Source: Prodigiosinella confusarubida
GTDB taxonomy: Bacteria; Pseudomonadota; Gammaproteobacteria; Enterobacterales; Enterobacteriaceae
Reading direction: 5' to 3'
Assembly (NCBI RefSeq): GCF_002847015.1
Contig: NZ_CP025085.1
Coordinates: 3,596,001-3,660,000 of the forward strand
DNA length: 64,000 nt
The position numbers were made by a program, and so were the translations under genes. This document shows, piece after piece, positions 17,502-25,780 of the stretch. The notes beneath the pieces were generated by a model. It had not been told where the DNA came from, searched no databases, and saw nothing but the letters and a program-made list of their open reading frames with translations. Position 1 is the stretch's first letter. Every line of letters begins with the position of its first letter.

Positions 17502-18416
17502 ATGATTACGCTGCGCCAAATCCGGTATTTTGTCGCCACCGCTGAAATGGGGCAGATATCTCAGGCTGCCATTCAGTTGAACATTTCCCAGTCAGCGGTC
17601 ACCGCCGCCATACAGGAGCTGGAAAGTTTATTGGGGAAACCGCTGTTTCTGCGCTCAGTACATGGCATGACACTGACGGAAAACGGCAGCTATTTTCTCA
17701 ATCATGCCTATTCCATTCTACGCAGCGTAGACGATGCCACTAACATCCCACTGACCGACAACCGTATCAGTGGAACATTGAGAATAGCGGCCAGCTACAC
17801 GGTGATGGGGTATTTCCTGCCATTTCACTTACAGCGGCTCTCTTATGGGTTTCCACATGTCAATATCAATCTGTATGAACGGGAACGCCGTGATATTGAG
17901 CAGGGCCTGATCAATCGCGCGTTGGATCTCTCTCTGGTGTTGACGGCAAACCTCACGCATTCGGAAATTATCTCTGAAACCCTGTTCAATTCCGAACGGC
18001 GACTATGGTTACCCAGCCGGCACCCATTATGCGAAAAAGCGGAAGTCAGTCTTGAGGATGTGGCAAAAGAACCCTTTATCATGCTGACAGTTGATGAAGC
18101 CGATCACAGCGCCATGCGCTACTGGGATCTTAATGGTCTCCAGCCACGGGAGATGCTGCGCACCAGTTCCGTCGAAGCAGTACGCAGCATGGTGGCGAAT
18201 GGCTTGGGGGTAGCCATTCTGTCTGATCTGGTCTACCGCCCATGGTCACTGGAAGGTCGACGCATTGAAACCCGTTCGCTCAAAGATACTGTGCATCCAA
18301 TGAGTGTCGGATTGGCCTGGCATCGTGACGCTGAATTTACCCCACCAATGCAGGCAATTCGGGAGTATTTCCGTAATGCGTTTCTGACACCGCACCTTAA
18401 TTTCTCACGACGGTGA
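17502..18416 (+). CDS. LysR-family regulator of the pxp operon
   Basis: The 304-residue protein has a typical LysR N-terminus (MITLRQIRYFVATAEMGQIS, helix-turn-helix QAAIQLNISQSAVTAAIQELE, about residues 17-37) and a substrate-binding domain. It resembles the CynR/GltC type that regulates a divergent catabolic operon. GGAG lies seven bases before ATG 17502. By position it should control pxpA and the five genes after it in response to the imported compound. Confidence 0.85.
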   Translation: MITLRQIRYFVATAEMGQISQAAIQLNISQSAVTAAIQELESLLGKPLFLRSVHGMTLTENGSYFLNHAYSILRSVDDATNIPLTDNRISGTLRIAASYTVMGYFLPFHLQRLSYGFPHVNINLYERERRDIEQGLINRALDLSLVLTANLTHSEIISETLFNSERRLWLPSRHPLCEKAEVSLEDVAKEPFIMLTVDEADHSAMRYWDLNGLQPREMLRTSSVEAVRSMVANGLGVAILSDLVYRPWSLEGRRIETRSLKDTVHPMSVGLAWHRDAEFTPPMQAIREYFRNAFLTPHLNFSRR

Positions 18417-18476
18417 CAACGCTCGGCGCAACTGACGATACAGAATCATCTAATGTGATGGCGCTTTCATCGAGTA

Positions 18477-19646
18477 TCAGACATACGCCGGCTTACGGGG
18501 ACCAAAACGCAGCGCCATCAGCATCAGAACGATCACACCGGCAGTCATAATCACCCATGCCTGCTCTAGCCCGGTTGAATGCTGGCGAATAAAGCCGGCC
18601 ACTAATGGCATCAGGCTAGCGATAATGTAGCCACCGCCTTGTACAAACCCCATTAACGCACCGGCCTGTTGGGGAATATCCACATTATCCAGCGCAATAA
18701 TCAGTGAGAGCGGAAACAATGCTCCGATACCCAGCCCCAGAAGTATCATGATCGGAAATGCCAGCAAGACCGGTGCGAAAATCAGCCCCAACATCCCCAA
18801 CAACAGTAACAGCAATACAGGAATCAACAGACGACGCCGATCCGGAAAATAGTTAATGGATGATGACACCAATAATCCGGCGACCACTTCTGTCAGGGTC
18901 AGTCCGCCCAGCAAAAATCCACTCTGAGAGGCGCTCCATCCCAGTTTGGTGTAATACGGCGGTAACCAGGCCAGCACCAGCGTATAAGCTGCCGTACCGA
19001 CGCCGAAGAAAATCATCAGTGACCAGGCGCGTGGCGTCAGCCGTGGAAAAGAGACGGTATTCCCTCCGGTGGCTGGTTTTGGCAGTGACGACATCCGTTT
19101 CCACGCCAGTGCCGCGATCAGAGCCAATATACCCCAAAAAGCCAGCGCGCCAGACCATCCAATAACCCCCGATAATGGCGACACCGATGAAGCCGCAATC
19201 GCCGCCCCGGCCATGATGGCCGTGGTGTAAATTCCCATCAGCGTACTACTTTGTTGACTGAAAAAATGTTTGATAAATGAAGGTATCAGCGCCTGAATCA
19301 GCGCAATGCCAATTCCCGCCAGTGCGGCGGTAATCAACAACCCGGTACGGGTAGTGAACCACCAACGAAGTATGCAGGCGACGGCAATGATCGAAATTCC
19401 TAACGTAATACCGCGATATTCACCTAACCGCGCCTGTAACCAACCACCAGACAAAGCACAACATCCCATCGCGAATACCGGCAATGTGGTGAGTAATCCA
19501 GCTTCTCCATCGCTCAACCCGGTTGCTGCCTGAATCTGATCCAGCAATGGGCCGATACCTGCCAGCACAGGGCGTAAATTCAGTCCCAATAAAACAATAG
19601 TTATTACAATAAAAAGCTGAGAACGAGCGGTAAATTCTGTTGTCAT
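18477..19646 (-). CDS. MFS transporter of the CynX/NimT family
   Basis: The 389-residue inner-membrane protein has 12 hydrophobic segments. Its N-terminus (VLLGLNLRPVLAGIGPLLDQI) is characteristic of the CynX/NimT (YeaN) family of the major facilitator superfamily: cyanate, 2-nitroimidazole and related exporters. The start is taken at 19646, where AGGA is six bases upstream; a second ATG lies two codons earlier (19652). It is divergent from a MarR gene and probably repressed by it. The substrate is not evident. Confidence 0.82.
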   Translation of the reverse strand: MTTEFTARSQLFIVITIVLLGLNLRPVLAGIGPLLDQIQAATGLSDGEAGLLTTLPVFAMGCCALSGGWLQARLGEYRGITLGISIIAVACILRWWFTTRTGLLITAALAGIGIALIQALIPSFIKHFFSQQSSTLMGIYTTAIMAGAAIAASSVSPLSGVIGWSGALAFWGILALIAALAWKRMSSLPKPATGGNTVSFPRLTPRAWSLMIFFGVGTAAYTLVLAWLPPYYTKLGWSASQSGFLLGGLTLTEVVAGLLVSSSINYFPDRRRLLIPVLLLLLLGMLGLIFAPVLLAFPIMILLGLGIGALFPLSLIIALDNVDIPQQAGALMGFVQGGGYIIASLMPLVAGFIRQHSTGLEQAWVIMTAGVIVLMLMALRFGPRKPAYV

Positions 19647-19711
19647 GAGCATTCCTAATGGCTTGAGTCGATAACCTTGCTGGTTTAGACTGCCATATCT
19701 TTACACAAAGA

Positions 19712-19727
19712 ATCTTAACGTCAAGAT
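19712..19727. promoter_or_regulatory. Candidate MarR operator
   Basis: ATCTT-AACGTC-AAGAT is a palindrome with 14 of 16 positions symmetric. It lies 8 bases before the MarR start codon and 66 bases before the divergent MFS gene. This is the size and place expected of an autoregulatory MarR site. Confidence 0.5.
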
Positions 19728-19734
19728 AAATACT

Positions 19735-20229
19735 ATGACTAACAGAGCAGATATTGCATTTGCACAATGGCAGCGAGAAAGACCCGATGTGGATCCCTTT
19801 CCCATGCAACTGATTGGCCGCTTATATGAGGCATCGTTGCGTATCGAACGTGACTACATCAATCCGCTTTTTACCCGTTTTGACCTGCGTCCCGGTGAGT
19901 TTGACGTACTGGCGACACTACGTCGCTCCGGTGCACCTTTTGCACTATCACCCACTCAGCTTTATGAGGCGCTAATGCTCTCATCCGGGGGAATGACCAA
20001 TCGTATCGACCGATTGGAAGACGCGTTGCTGGTCAGCCGCCAACGCAATCCGCAAGATCGACGTGGGACGCTGGTGGAATTAACTGAAAAAGGATTACAA
20101 CTGGTAGATGAACTACTGGAATTACATGTCGATAACGAGCGCCACGTATTGTCAATGTTGAACGGGGAAGAGCAACAGCAGTTGGATAACCTACTGGCAA
20201 AATTGGTGGCCGGATTAACTCAGGCGTAA
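19735..20229 (+). CDS. MarR-family transcriptional regulator
   Basis: The 164-residue protein has a MarR winged helix-turn-helix in the middle (FDVLATLRRSGAPFALSPTQL, LMLSSGGMTNRIDRLE, wing RNPQDRRGTLVELTEKG; about residues 58-120) flanked by dimerisation helices. The helix element SSGGMTNRIDRLE is typical of the family. It is divergent from the CynX-like exporter, which it most likely represses together with itself. Confidence 0.9.
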   Translation: MTNRADIAFAQWQRERPDVDPFPMQLIGRLYEASLRIERDYINPLFTRFDLRPGEFDVLATLRRSGAPFALSPTQLYEALMLSSGGMTNRIDRLEDALLVSRQRNPQDRRGTLVELTEKGLQLVDELLELHVDNERHVLSMLNGEEQQQLDNLLAKLVAGLTQA

Positions 20230-20231
20230 AA

Positions 20232-20255
20232 AAATCCGCTCATAAGAGCGGATTT
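20232..20255. terminator. Bidirectional terminator between marR-type gene and ompX
   Basis: AAATCCGCTC-ATAA-GAGCGGATTT is a perfect 10-base stem between two convergent genes, with an A run on the left that becomes a T run on the minus strand. Confidence 0.85.
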
Positions 20256-20296
20256 CACATACATACACTCAACAATTACAAGTGTAGTAACGTTAT

Positions 20297-20812
20297 TTAG
20301 AAGCGATAACCGACGCCGACATTCCAGCTGCCGATATCAACGCTACGGACACGGCTTTGTTCATAACCCACATCCAGTGCAACGTCTTCCCGTGGGTTGA
20401 ACTGCAAACCAGCGCCGTAGACAAAGCCGACGTCACTGGTGCTGTGGTTAGCACCCCCCACCGTTGCATTGTTAGTGAACTTAGCAGCACTTATCCCAAT
20501 AACACCGTAGATGCTTGCCCAATCATTAATACGGTAAGCAGGACCGGCACTCAATCCATAGTACTGACCTTTCTGGTAGATACCACCAGTAGTCTGGCTA
20601 TCATCCAGATAAGTGAATGAACTAATAACACCCAATGGGCTATTATCAAATTCATAACGGTATTTCAGGTTAAAACCAGGGGCTTTATTTATTACGCCCT
20701 GCATATCACCTTGAGCATAACCTAACGACACAGTACTTTGACCCGCAACTGCGGAACCAGCACTCGCGGCCAAAACACAGGCCAAAGCAGAAAGACACGC
20801 GATCTTTTTCAT
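20297..20812 (-). CDS. ompX: Outer membrane protein X
   Basis: The 171-residue protein is an eight-stranded beta-barrel of the OmpX/Ail/Lom family. It has a cleavable signal peptide (MKKIACLSALACVLAASAGS-AVA, about 23 residues), amphipathic strands, and the C-terminal aromatic signature NVGVGYRF recognised by the Bam machinery. The length equals E. coli OmpX. The start at 20812 has GAGG six bases upstream. Such barrels affect adhesion and serum or host-defence resistance. The position next to rhtA and dps is the conserved enterobacterial order. Confidence 0.93.
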   Translation of the reverse strand: MKKIACLSALACVLAASAGSAVAGQSTVSLGYAQGDMQGVINKAPGFNLKYRYEFDNSPLGVISSFTYLDDSQTTGGIYQKGQYYGLSAGPAYRINDWASIYGVIGISAAKFTNNATVGGANHSTSDVGFVYGAGLQFNPREDVALDVGYEQSRVRSVDIGSWNVGVGYRF

Positions 20813-21185
20813 ATACAGCCTCGAATTCATCTTATGAAAGAATACTTACGCGCTATAAATATAACAAAAAAATAAGCACTTGGTTGCCTGGCAAATATTT
20901 TCCAAACCGGGAAAACATGTAACAAAAATTATCAAACACAAGATATCCGTATGATTTCAATTGATTTTTAATCATAACCATTAAATAAATACTTAATTTC
21001 TTGATAGCAAAAAAAACAGATAAATCTTAATTTTTCGCTTAGTTTTCAATCTGAAACTTATATTATGAAAATTTTCTCCAAACAGAGAGTAAATTAAGGT
21101 CAACGAGAGTAAACTGGATCTGAATAACTTGTTTATTTATGTAAAGCCCGGTTTTTATTAATTGCTCACTATTAAGGCCCCATGG
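20813..21185. other. AT-rich intergenic region between ompX and rhtA
   Basis: This divergent promoter region is rich in A and T tracts. I see no open frame that I would call. The small regulator mntS/rybA found in this area in some E. coli relatives was not recognised. Confidence 0.5.
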
Positions 21186-22064
21186 ATGACCTTATTCCCC
21201 ACCCTGCGAACTTCCGTTTTACTCCCTGTATTGCTGATTTTTATCTCTATGCTATCCATTCAGAGCGGGGCTGCTCTGGCTAAAAGCCTTTTCCCACTTG
21301 TTGGGGTATCGGGTGTGACCGCATTGCGCCTGGGGTTTGGGGCGTTGATTCTTGCTGTCATCTTTAAACCCTGGCGAATGCACTTTGGCTCTAACCGTCT
21401 GCCACTACTCGTTTACGGTATCACGCTAGGGGGAATGAACTATTTATTTTATCTTTCCCTGCGCACTGTTCCACTCGGTATTGTCGTAGCACTGGAATTT
21501 ACCGGTCCCCTTACCGTCGCTATTTTCTCTTCCCGACGACTCTTCGACTTTCTGTGGGTCATACTGGCGATTGCCGGATTATGGTTGTTATTGCCTCTGG
21601 GGCAAAATCTGGGCAGCATATCTCCCCGTGGGGCCGCCTATGCCATCGGTGCCGGAGCCTGCTGGGCATTTTATATTCTGTTTGGACAAAAAGCCGGTAA
21701 TAACCACGGTGCGGGTAGTGTCGCTATCGGAGCCTTAATTTCTGCGCTGATTTTTTGTCCACTGGGTATATTTTTTTCCGATGCCAACTTGTTTTCTTTC
21801 TCGGTCCTGCCTATGGGAATCGGGGTGGCGATCCTCTCCACGGCACTGCCTTATTCGCTGGAAATGATAGCCTTGACACGTCTGCCGGCACGAACATTCA
21901 GTACATTAATGAGCATGGAGCCTGCGATTGCCGCTCTCTCCGGCATTCTGTTTCTGGGAGAACATCTCATCCTGACCCAGTGGATAGCGTTACTGTTTAT
22001 CATCATAGCTTCATTAGGTACCACGCTGACAATAAAAAAACCGAATCGAGCCAGGGAGAGTTGA
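21186..22064 (+). CDS. rhtA: Threonine/homoserine exporter RhtA (EamA family)
   Basis: The 292-residue inner-membrane protein has ten hydrophobic segments in two EamA repeats. It matches E. coli RhtA in many blocks (SIQSGAALAKSLFPLVGVSG, GITLGGMNYLFYLSL, ILSTALPYSLEMIALTRLP, TLMSMEPAIAALSGILFLGE). It exports threonine, homoserine and some amino acid analogues. The start is taken as ATG 21186, with AAGG eight bases upstream; a TTG eight codons earlier is less likely. Confidence 0.9.
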   Translation: MTLFPTLRTSVLLPVLLIFISMLSIQSGAALAKSLFPLVGVSGVTALRLGFGALILAVIFKPWRMHFGSNRLPLLVYGITLGGMNYLFYLSLRTVPLGIVVALEFTGPLTVAIFSSRRLFDFLWVILAIAGLWLLLPLGQNLGSISPRGAAYAIGAGACWAFYILFGQKAGNNHGAGSVAIGALISALIFCPLGIFFSDANLFSFSVLPMGIGVAILSTALPYSLEMIALTRLPARTFSTLMSMEPAIAALSGILFLGEHLILTQWIALLFIIIASLGTTLTIKKPNRARES

Positions 22065-22077
22065 AATAACCAATAGA

Positions 22078-22106
22078 TTTCCCTATAACACAAGACTATA
22101 GGGAAA
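22078..22106 (+). terminator. Hairpin after rhtA
   Basis: A perfect 10-base stem TTTCCCTATA / TATAGGGAAA with a 9-base loop lies 13 bases after the rhtA stop. There is no strong T run, so its efficiency is uncertain. Confidence 0.5.
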
Positions 22107-22545
22107 CCTCAATATCTGCCCTTTCAGATAAAAAAATGAACTTAACATTCAGATATTGAGACTAATAAATAAGCTGAATATGTCTTGGTGAAATTATTTT
22201 TGCATCAATATAAAAAATGGATTAATGTTATTTAGCATCACCTGTTAATTTATTTATTCCGTTATTGCGCTTGTCAATCTATCTCATCGTGTTACCTCAC
22301 CATATAAATGTAATATAGAACAATAAGCCACAAATAAGACAATGACGGGTAATAGCAAGAATAGCAATTAACTCATTGTTAATAATGACAAATTATAACG
22401 CAACGTTTAGTCATGTGAAAAAATATCCTGCTGGATGTCAGTCCTTCGTGTTACATGATAAAAATCAAATTCATGTGGAAGAAAAAATAATGCCACAGAC
22501 TATTTGTATAATAGGTGATTCTTTGCGAACAACACTGGCAGAGTT

Positions 22546-22556
22546 GCTATAATTAA
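22546..22556 (+). promoter_or_regulatory. Sigma-S-type -10 element for dps
   Basis: GCTATAATTAA closely fits the sigma-S extended -10 consensus KCTAYACTTAA and is preceded by TT. It lies about 85 bases before the dps start. E. coli dps is transcribed by sigma-S in stationary phase, which agrees. Confidence 0.55.
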
Positions 22557-22638
22557 CCATGTTGAACAGCAGAATTATGAACAATCAGAGCCGGTTGAAA
22601 TTGAACAGGCAGTTAATAAAATTAAGAGGGTAGCAATT

Positions 22639-23142
22639 ATGCGTACAGCTAAACTGGTAAAATCCACCCCTTCAGAATTCGTTTACACCCGGAATGATCT
22701 GGACGATGACGTTAAAGCCTCAACCATCAAACTGCTAAACCAACTGGTGATAGACTTTATCGATCTGTCACTGATCACCAAACAGGCTCACTGGAATATG
22801 CGTGGTGCCAATTTCATCGCTGTACATGAAATGATCGATACCTTCCGCGATGCCATTATCATCCACCTGGATACTTTCGCAGAACGTGTGGTACAGATCG
22901 GTGGTATAGCAACCGGCACAGTACAGATGATTCATGAAAAAACCGCCCTGAAGAGCTATCCGACTGATATCCACAGCGTGCAGGAGCACTTGAAAGCGCT
23001 GGCAGAACGCTATGCCGTCGTCGCTAACGACATCCGTAAAGCTATCAGTAAAGCGAAAGATGAGGATACTGCCGATATGCTGACCGCTGCGTCTCGCGAT
23101 TTGGATAAGTTCTTGTGGTTTATAGAAGCGAACATTGAATAA
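22639..23142 (+). CDS. dps: Dps, DNA-binding ferritin-like protein
   Basis: The 167-residue subunit forms dodecamers that condense DNA and oxidise iron with hydrogen peroxide, protecting DNA in starvation. All ferroxidase residues of E. coli Dps are present at the same positions: His51 and His63, Asp67, Asp78 and Glu82 ([24 protein letters not shown]). The N-terminal tail is Lys/Arg-containing ([13 protein letters not shown]), as needed for DNA binding. GAGGG lies upstream of the start. A hairpin (23161-23189) follows. Confidence 0.97.
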   Translation: MRTAKLVKSTPSEFVYTRNDLDDDVKASTIKLLNQLVIDFIDLSLITKQAHWNMRGANFIAVHEMIDTFRDAIIIHLDTFAERVVQIGGIATGTVQMIHEKTALKSYPTDIHSVQEHLKALAERYAVVANDIRKAISKAKDEDTADMLTAASRDLDKFLWFIEANIE

Positions 23143-23160
23143 CTGTCCTAAAATAAATCA

Positions 23161-23189
23161 TTGTCCAACGGTCATCTGCCGTTGGACAA
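23161..23189 (+). terminator. Terminator hairpin after dps
   Basis: TTGTCCAACGG / CCGTTGGACAA is a perfect 11-base stem with a 7-base loop, 18 bases after the dps stop codon. Confidence 0.7.
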
Positions 23190-23475
23190 CACTTATTCAA
23201 ACATCAGAAAAACCTACTTTTAGCTAGGTTAACCCTCTATCCTGCCAGCCTTTATGTACAAAAAATTAGCTTTTACCCACAATATTGCGATGTAACGCAA
23301 ATCAACGGTTGTTTCCCCACTACAATTTAGTTAATCATAGCAACGCGATACATAGGTATTTATGATGGCAGACGTTTCCTCCAACTTATTATCTTGGCAC
23401 GCGATAAAAACAATCAGGTTAAACACCATCTTTGACCACTAACCCCAGATGTTCGCCACCGTGTCCGCTCTCTGC

Positions 23476-23490
23476 GGCTGGAGTGATGCA
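23476..23490 (+). promoter_or_regulatory. Possible sigma-54 promoter for glnHPQ
   Basis: CGGCTG-GAGTG-ATGCA keeps the invariant GG and GC dinucleotides ten bases apart (23476-23477 and 23488-23489). It is a fair match to TGGCAC-N5-TTGCA, 44 bases before the GlnH start. E. coli glnHPQ has a sigma-54/NtrC promoter. The match is not strong. Confidence 0.35.
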
Positions 23491-23533
23491 ACCTATAAAA
23501 TCGGGGCTCTTACAACCAATAGGAAGGATGTTG

Positions 23534-24277
23534 ATGAAATCACTACTCAAAGCTTCAATTGCCGCTCTCGCGCTGGCCTTTAGCCTTTCCAGTCAGGCAG
23601 CAGATAAAACACTGATCGTTGCAACCGATACTGCGTTTGTACCGTTTGAGTTTAAACAGGGCGATAAATATGTTGGTTTTGATATCGATCTTTGGGATGC
23701 CATTGCCAAACAACTGAACCTGAGTTACACCCTAAAACCGATGGATTTCAGTGGCATCATCCCAGCATTACAAACCCGTAATATCGATCTTGCCCTGGCG
23801 GGTATCACTATTACGGAAAACCGCAAACAAGCCGTTGATTTCTCGGACGGTTATTACAACAGTGGTTTGATGGTGATGGTCAGCGCCGATAATCATGACA
23901 TCAAAAGCGAAAAAGACCTGAATGGTAAAATTCTGGCAGTGAAAAGCGGCACCGGCTCGGTGGATTATGCCAAGGCCAATATCAAAACCAAAGATCTACG
24001 CCAGTTCCCGAACATCGATAACGCCTATCTGGAATTAGCCACCCATCGTGCTGACGCGGTGCTGCATGATACCCCTAACATCTTGTATTTCATCAAAACT
24101 GCCGGTAATGGTAAGTTTAAAGCGGTAGGCGAATCCATTAAGGCACAACAGTACGGCATTGCCTTCCCGAAAGGCAGCGAGCTGCGTGAAAAAGTAAACG
24201 GTGCGCTGAAAACCCTGCGTGAAAACGGTACTTATGCAGCCATCTATAAAAAATGGTTTGGCGTAGAACCTAAATAA
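23534..24277 (+). CDS. glnH: Glutamine-binding periplasmic protein GlnH
   Basis: The 247-residue product is the binding protein of the glutamine ABC importer. A signal peptide (about 22 residues, ending LSSQA-ADKT) directs it to the periplasm. The mature part matches E. coli GlnH in nearly every block ([55 protein letters not shown]). ATG 23534 is chosen because AGGAAGG precedes it and the family sequence begins MKS; the frame is open 34 codons further upstream. It is the first gene of glnHPQ. Confidence 0.96.
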   Translation: MKSLLKASIAALALAFSLSSQAADKTLIVATDTAFVPFEFKQGDKYVGFDIDLWDAIAKQLNLSYTLKPMDFSGIIPALQTRNIDLALAGITITENRKQAVDFSDGYYNSGLMVMVSADNHDIKSEKDLNGKILAVKSGTGSVDYAKANIKTKDLRQFPNIDNAYLELATHRADAVLHDTPNILYFIKTAGNGKFKAVGESIKAQQYGIAFPKGSELREKVNGALKTLRENGTYAAIYKKWFGVEPK

Positions 24278-24303
24278 CCACCGTTTGTTGCTGGAGAAAT
24301 TTA

Positions 24304-24963
24304 ATGCAGTTTGATTGGAGTGTCATCTGGCCGTCGATTCCCCTCTTGCTGGAGGGGGCAAAAATGACCCTGCTGATTTCAGTACTGGGTCTGTTCGGCG
24401 GGCTGGTTATTGGTGTGCTTGCGGGATTTGCCCGCGTCTACGGCGGTAGAGTGTCCAGCCATATCGCGCTGGTATTTATCGAAATTATCCGCGGTACGCC
24501 GATTGTTGTTCAGGTCATGTTCATCTATTTCGCATTGCCGATGATCCTGACGTCTATCCGCATCGACCCATTTTCTGCCGCGGTGGTGACCATCATGATT
24601 AACTCGGGAGCCTATATTGCGGAAATCACCCGTGGTTCTGTGCTGTCGATCCATAAAGGCTTCAGCGAAGCGGGTCTGGCGTTAGGCTTGTCCCGCCGCG
24701 ACACACTGCGCCACGTCATCGCCCCGCTGGCGTTGCGCCGCATGTTACCGCCCTTGGGTAATCAATGGATTATCAGCATCAAGGATACTTCGCTGTTTAT
24801 TGTTATCGGTGTGGCGGAACTGACCCGTGAAGGGCAGGAAATCATCGCCGGTAATTTCCGAGCCCTGGAAATCTGGAGTGCGGTAGCAGTGATTTACTTG
24901 ATCATCACACTGACACTGAGCTTTATTCTGCGACGTCTGGAAAGAAAACTTAAAATTATATGA
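24304..24963 (+). CDS. glnP: Glutamine ABC transporter permease GlnP
   Basis: The 219-residue inner-membrane protein has five hydrophobic segments. The HisM/GlnP-type permease contact loop ([33 protein letters not shown], about residues 120-152) docks on the ATPase. It forms the membrane channel of the glutamine importer. GGAG lies upstream of the start. Its stop overlaps the glnQ start as ATGA. Confidence 0.96.
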   Translation: MQFDWSVIWPSIPLLLEGAKMTLLISVLGLFGGLVIGVLAGFARVYGGRVSSHIALVFIEIIRGTPIVVQVMFIYFALPMILTSIRIDPFSAAVVTIMINSGAYIAEITRGSVLSIHKGFSEAGLALGLSRRDTLRHVIAPLALRRMLPPLGNQWIISIKDTSLFIVIGVAELTREGQEIIAGNFRALEIWSAVAVIYLIITLTLSFILRRLERKLKII

Positions 24964-25682
24964 TTGAATTTAAAAATGTTTCCAAACACTTTGGTCAGAC
25001 AAAGGTTCTGCACGATATCGATCTGAAAATTGACCAAGGTGAAGTGGTCGTGATCATTGGGCCGTCAGGTTCCGGTAAATCCACGCTGTTACGCTGTATC
25101 AACAAGCTGGAAGAGATCACCAGTGGTGACTTGATTGTAGATGGTCTGCACGTCAATGATCCTCACGTGGATGAACGCCTGATCCGTCAGGAAGCGGGCA
25201 TGGTATTTCAGCAGTTTTATCTGTTCCCACACCTGACGGCACTGGAAAATGTAGCGTTTGGACCCATCCGGGTGCGGGGAGCCAGCAAGGAAGAGGCTAA
25301 AAGGTCGGCCCTCGAATTGCTGGCTAAAGTCGGGCTGTCCGAACGCGCACATCACTATCCATCTGAACTTTCCGGCGGTCAGCAGCAACGAGTGGCGATT
25401 GCCCGTGCGTTGGCGGTGAAGCCCAAGCTGATGCTGTTCGATGAACCGACATCCGCGCTGGACCCGGAATTGCGTCATGAGGTGCTGACGGTAATGAAAG
25501 ATCTGGCCGAGGAAGGGATGACCATGGTTATTGTGACGCACGAAGTGGGCTTTGCCCAGAAAGTGGCGTCACGCTTGATCTTCATTGATAAAGGTCGTGT
25601 TGCTGAAGATGGTGACCCGGAGACGCTGGTCGCCAACCCACCCAGCGACCGTCTGCGTGAATTCCTGCAGCACGTTTCCTGA
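24960..25682 (+). CDS. glnQ: Glutamine ABC transporter ATPase GlnQ
   Basis: The 240-residue cytoplasmic ATPase has Walker [10 protein letters not shown] (about residues 34-42), signature LSGGQQQR (about 134-141), Walker [13 protein letters not shown] (about 154-165) and the H-loop His in VTHEVGF. It powers GlnHP. The start overlaps the glnP stop by four bases, and a strong terminator follows. Confidence 0.97.
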   Translation: MIEFKNVSKHFGQTKVLHDIDLKIDQGEVVVIIGPSGSGKSTLLRCINKLEEITSGDLIVDGLHVNDPHVDERLIRQEAGMVFQQFYLFPHLTALENVAFGPIRVRGASKEEAKRSALELLAKVGLSERAHHYPSELSGGQQQRVAIARALAVKPKLMLFDEPTSALDPELRHEVLTVMKDLAEEGMTMVIVTHEVGFAQKVASRLIFIDKGRVAEDGDPETLVANPPSDRLREFLQHVS

Positions 25683-25700
25683 CCACATTCTTCCTCCTCG

Positions 25701-25726
25701 ATATCCCCGCGCTCCTGCGGGGATAT
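25701..25726 (+). terminator. Terminator of glnHPQ
   Basis: ATATCCCCGC / GCGGGGATAT is a perfect 10-base stem with a 6-base loop followed by TTCGCTTT, 18 bases after the glnQ stop. Confidence 0.85.
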
Positions 25727-25780
25727 TTCGCTTTCGGCTTAACATTCTGATCTGAAGATATCGCTACAGCACAGATACTT

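Larger units (their letters stand above)
22065..22638. other. AT-rich intergenic region between rhtA and dps
   Basis: It holds an rhtA hairpin (22078-22106, TTTCCCTATA / TATAGGGAAA). A separate long-loop inverted repeat follows (CTCAATATCTG at 22108-22118 and CAGATATTGAG at 22150-22160), and then the dps promoter. No gene is seen. Confidence 0.6.

Noticed and set aside
23393-23410. TTGGCACGCGATAAAAAC as a sigma-54 promoter for glnHPQ
   Set aside because: The -24 half is good, but there is no GC at the -12 position.
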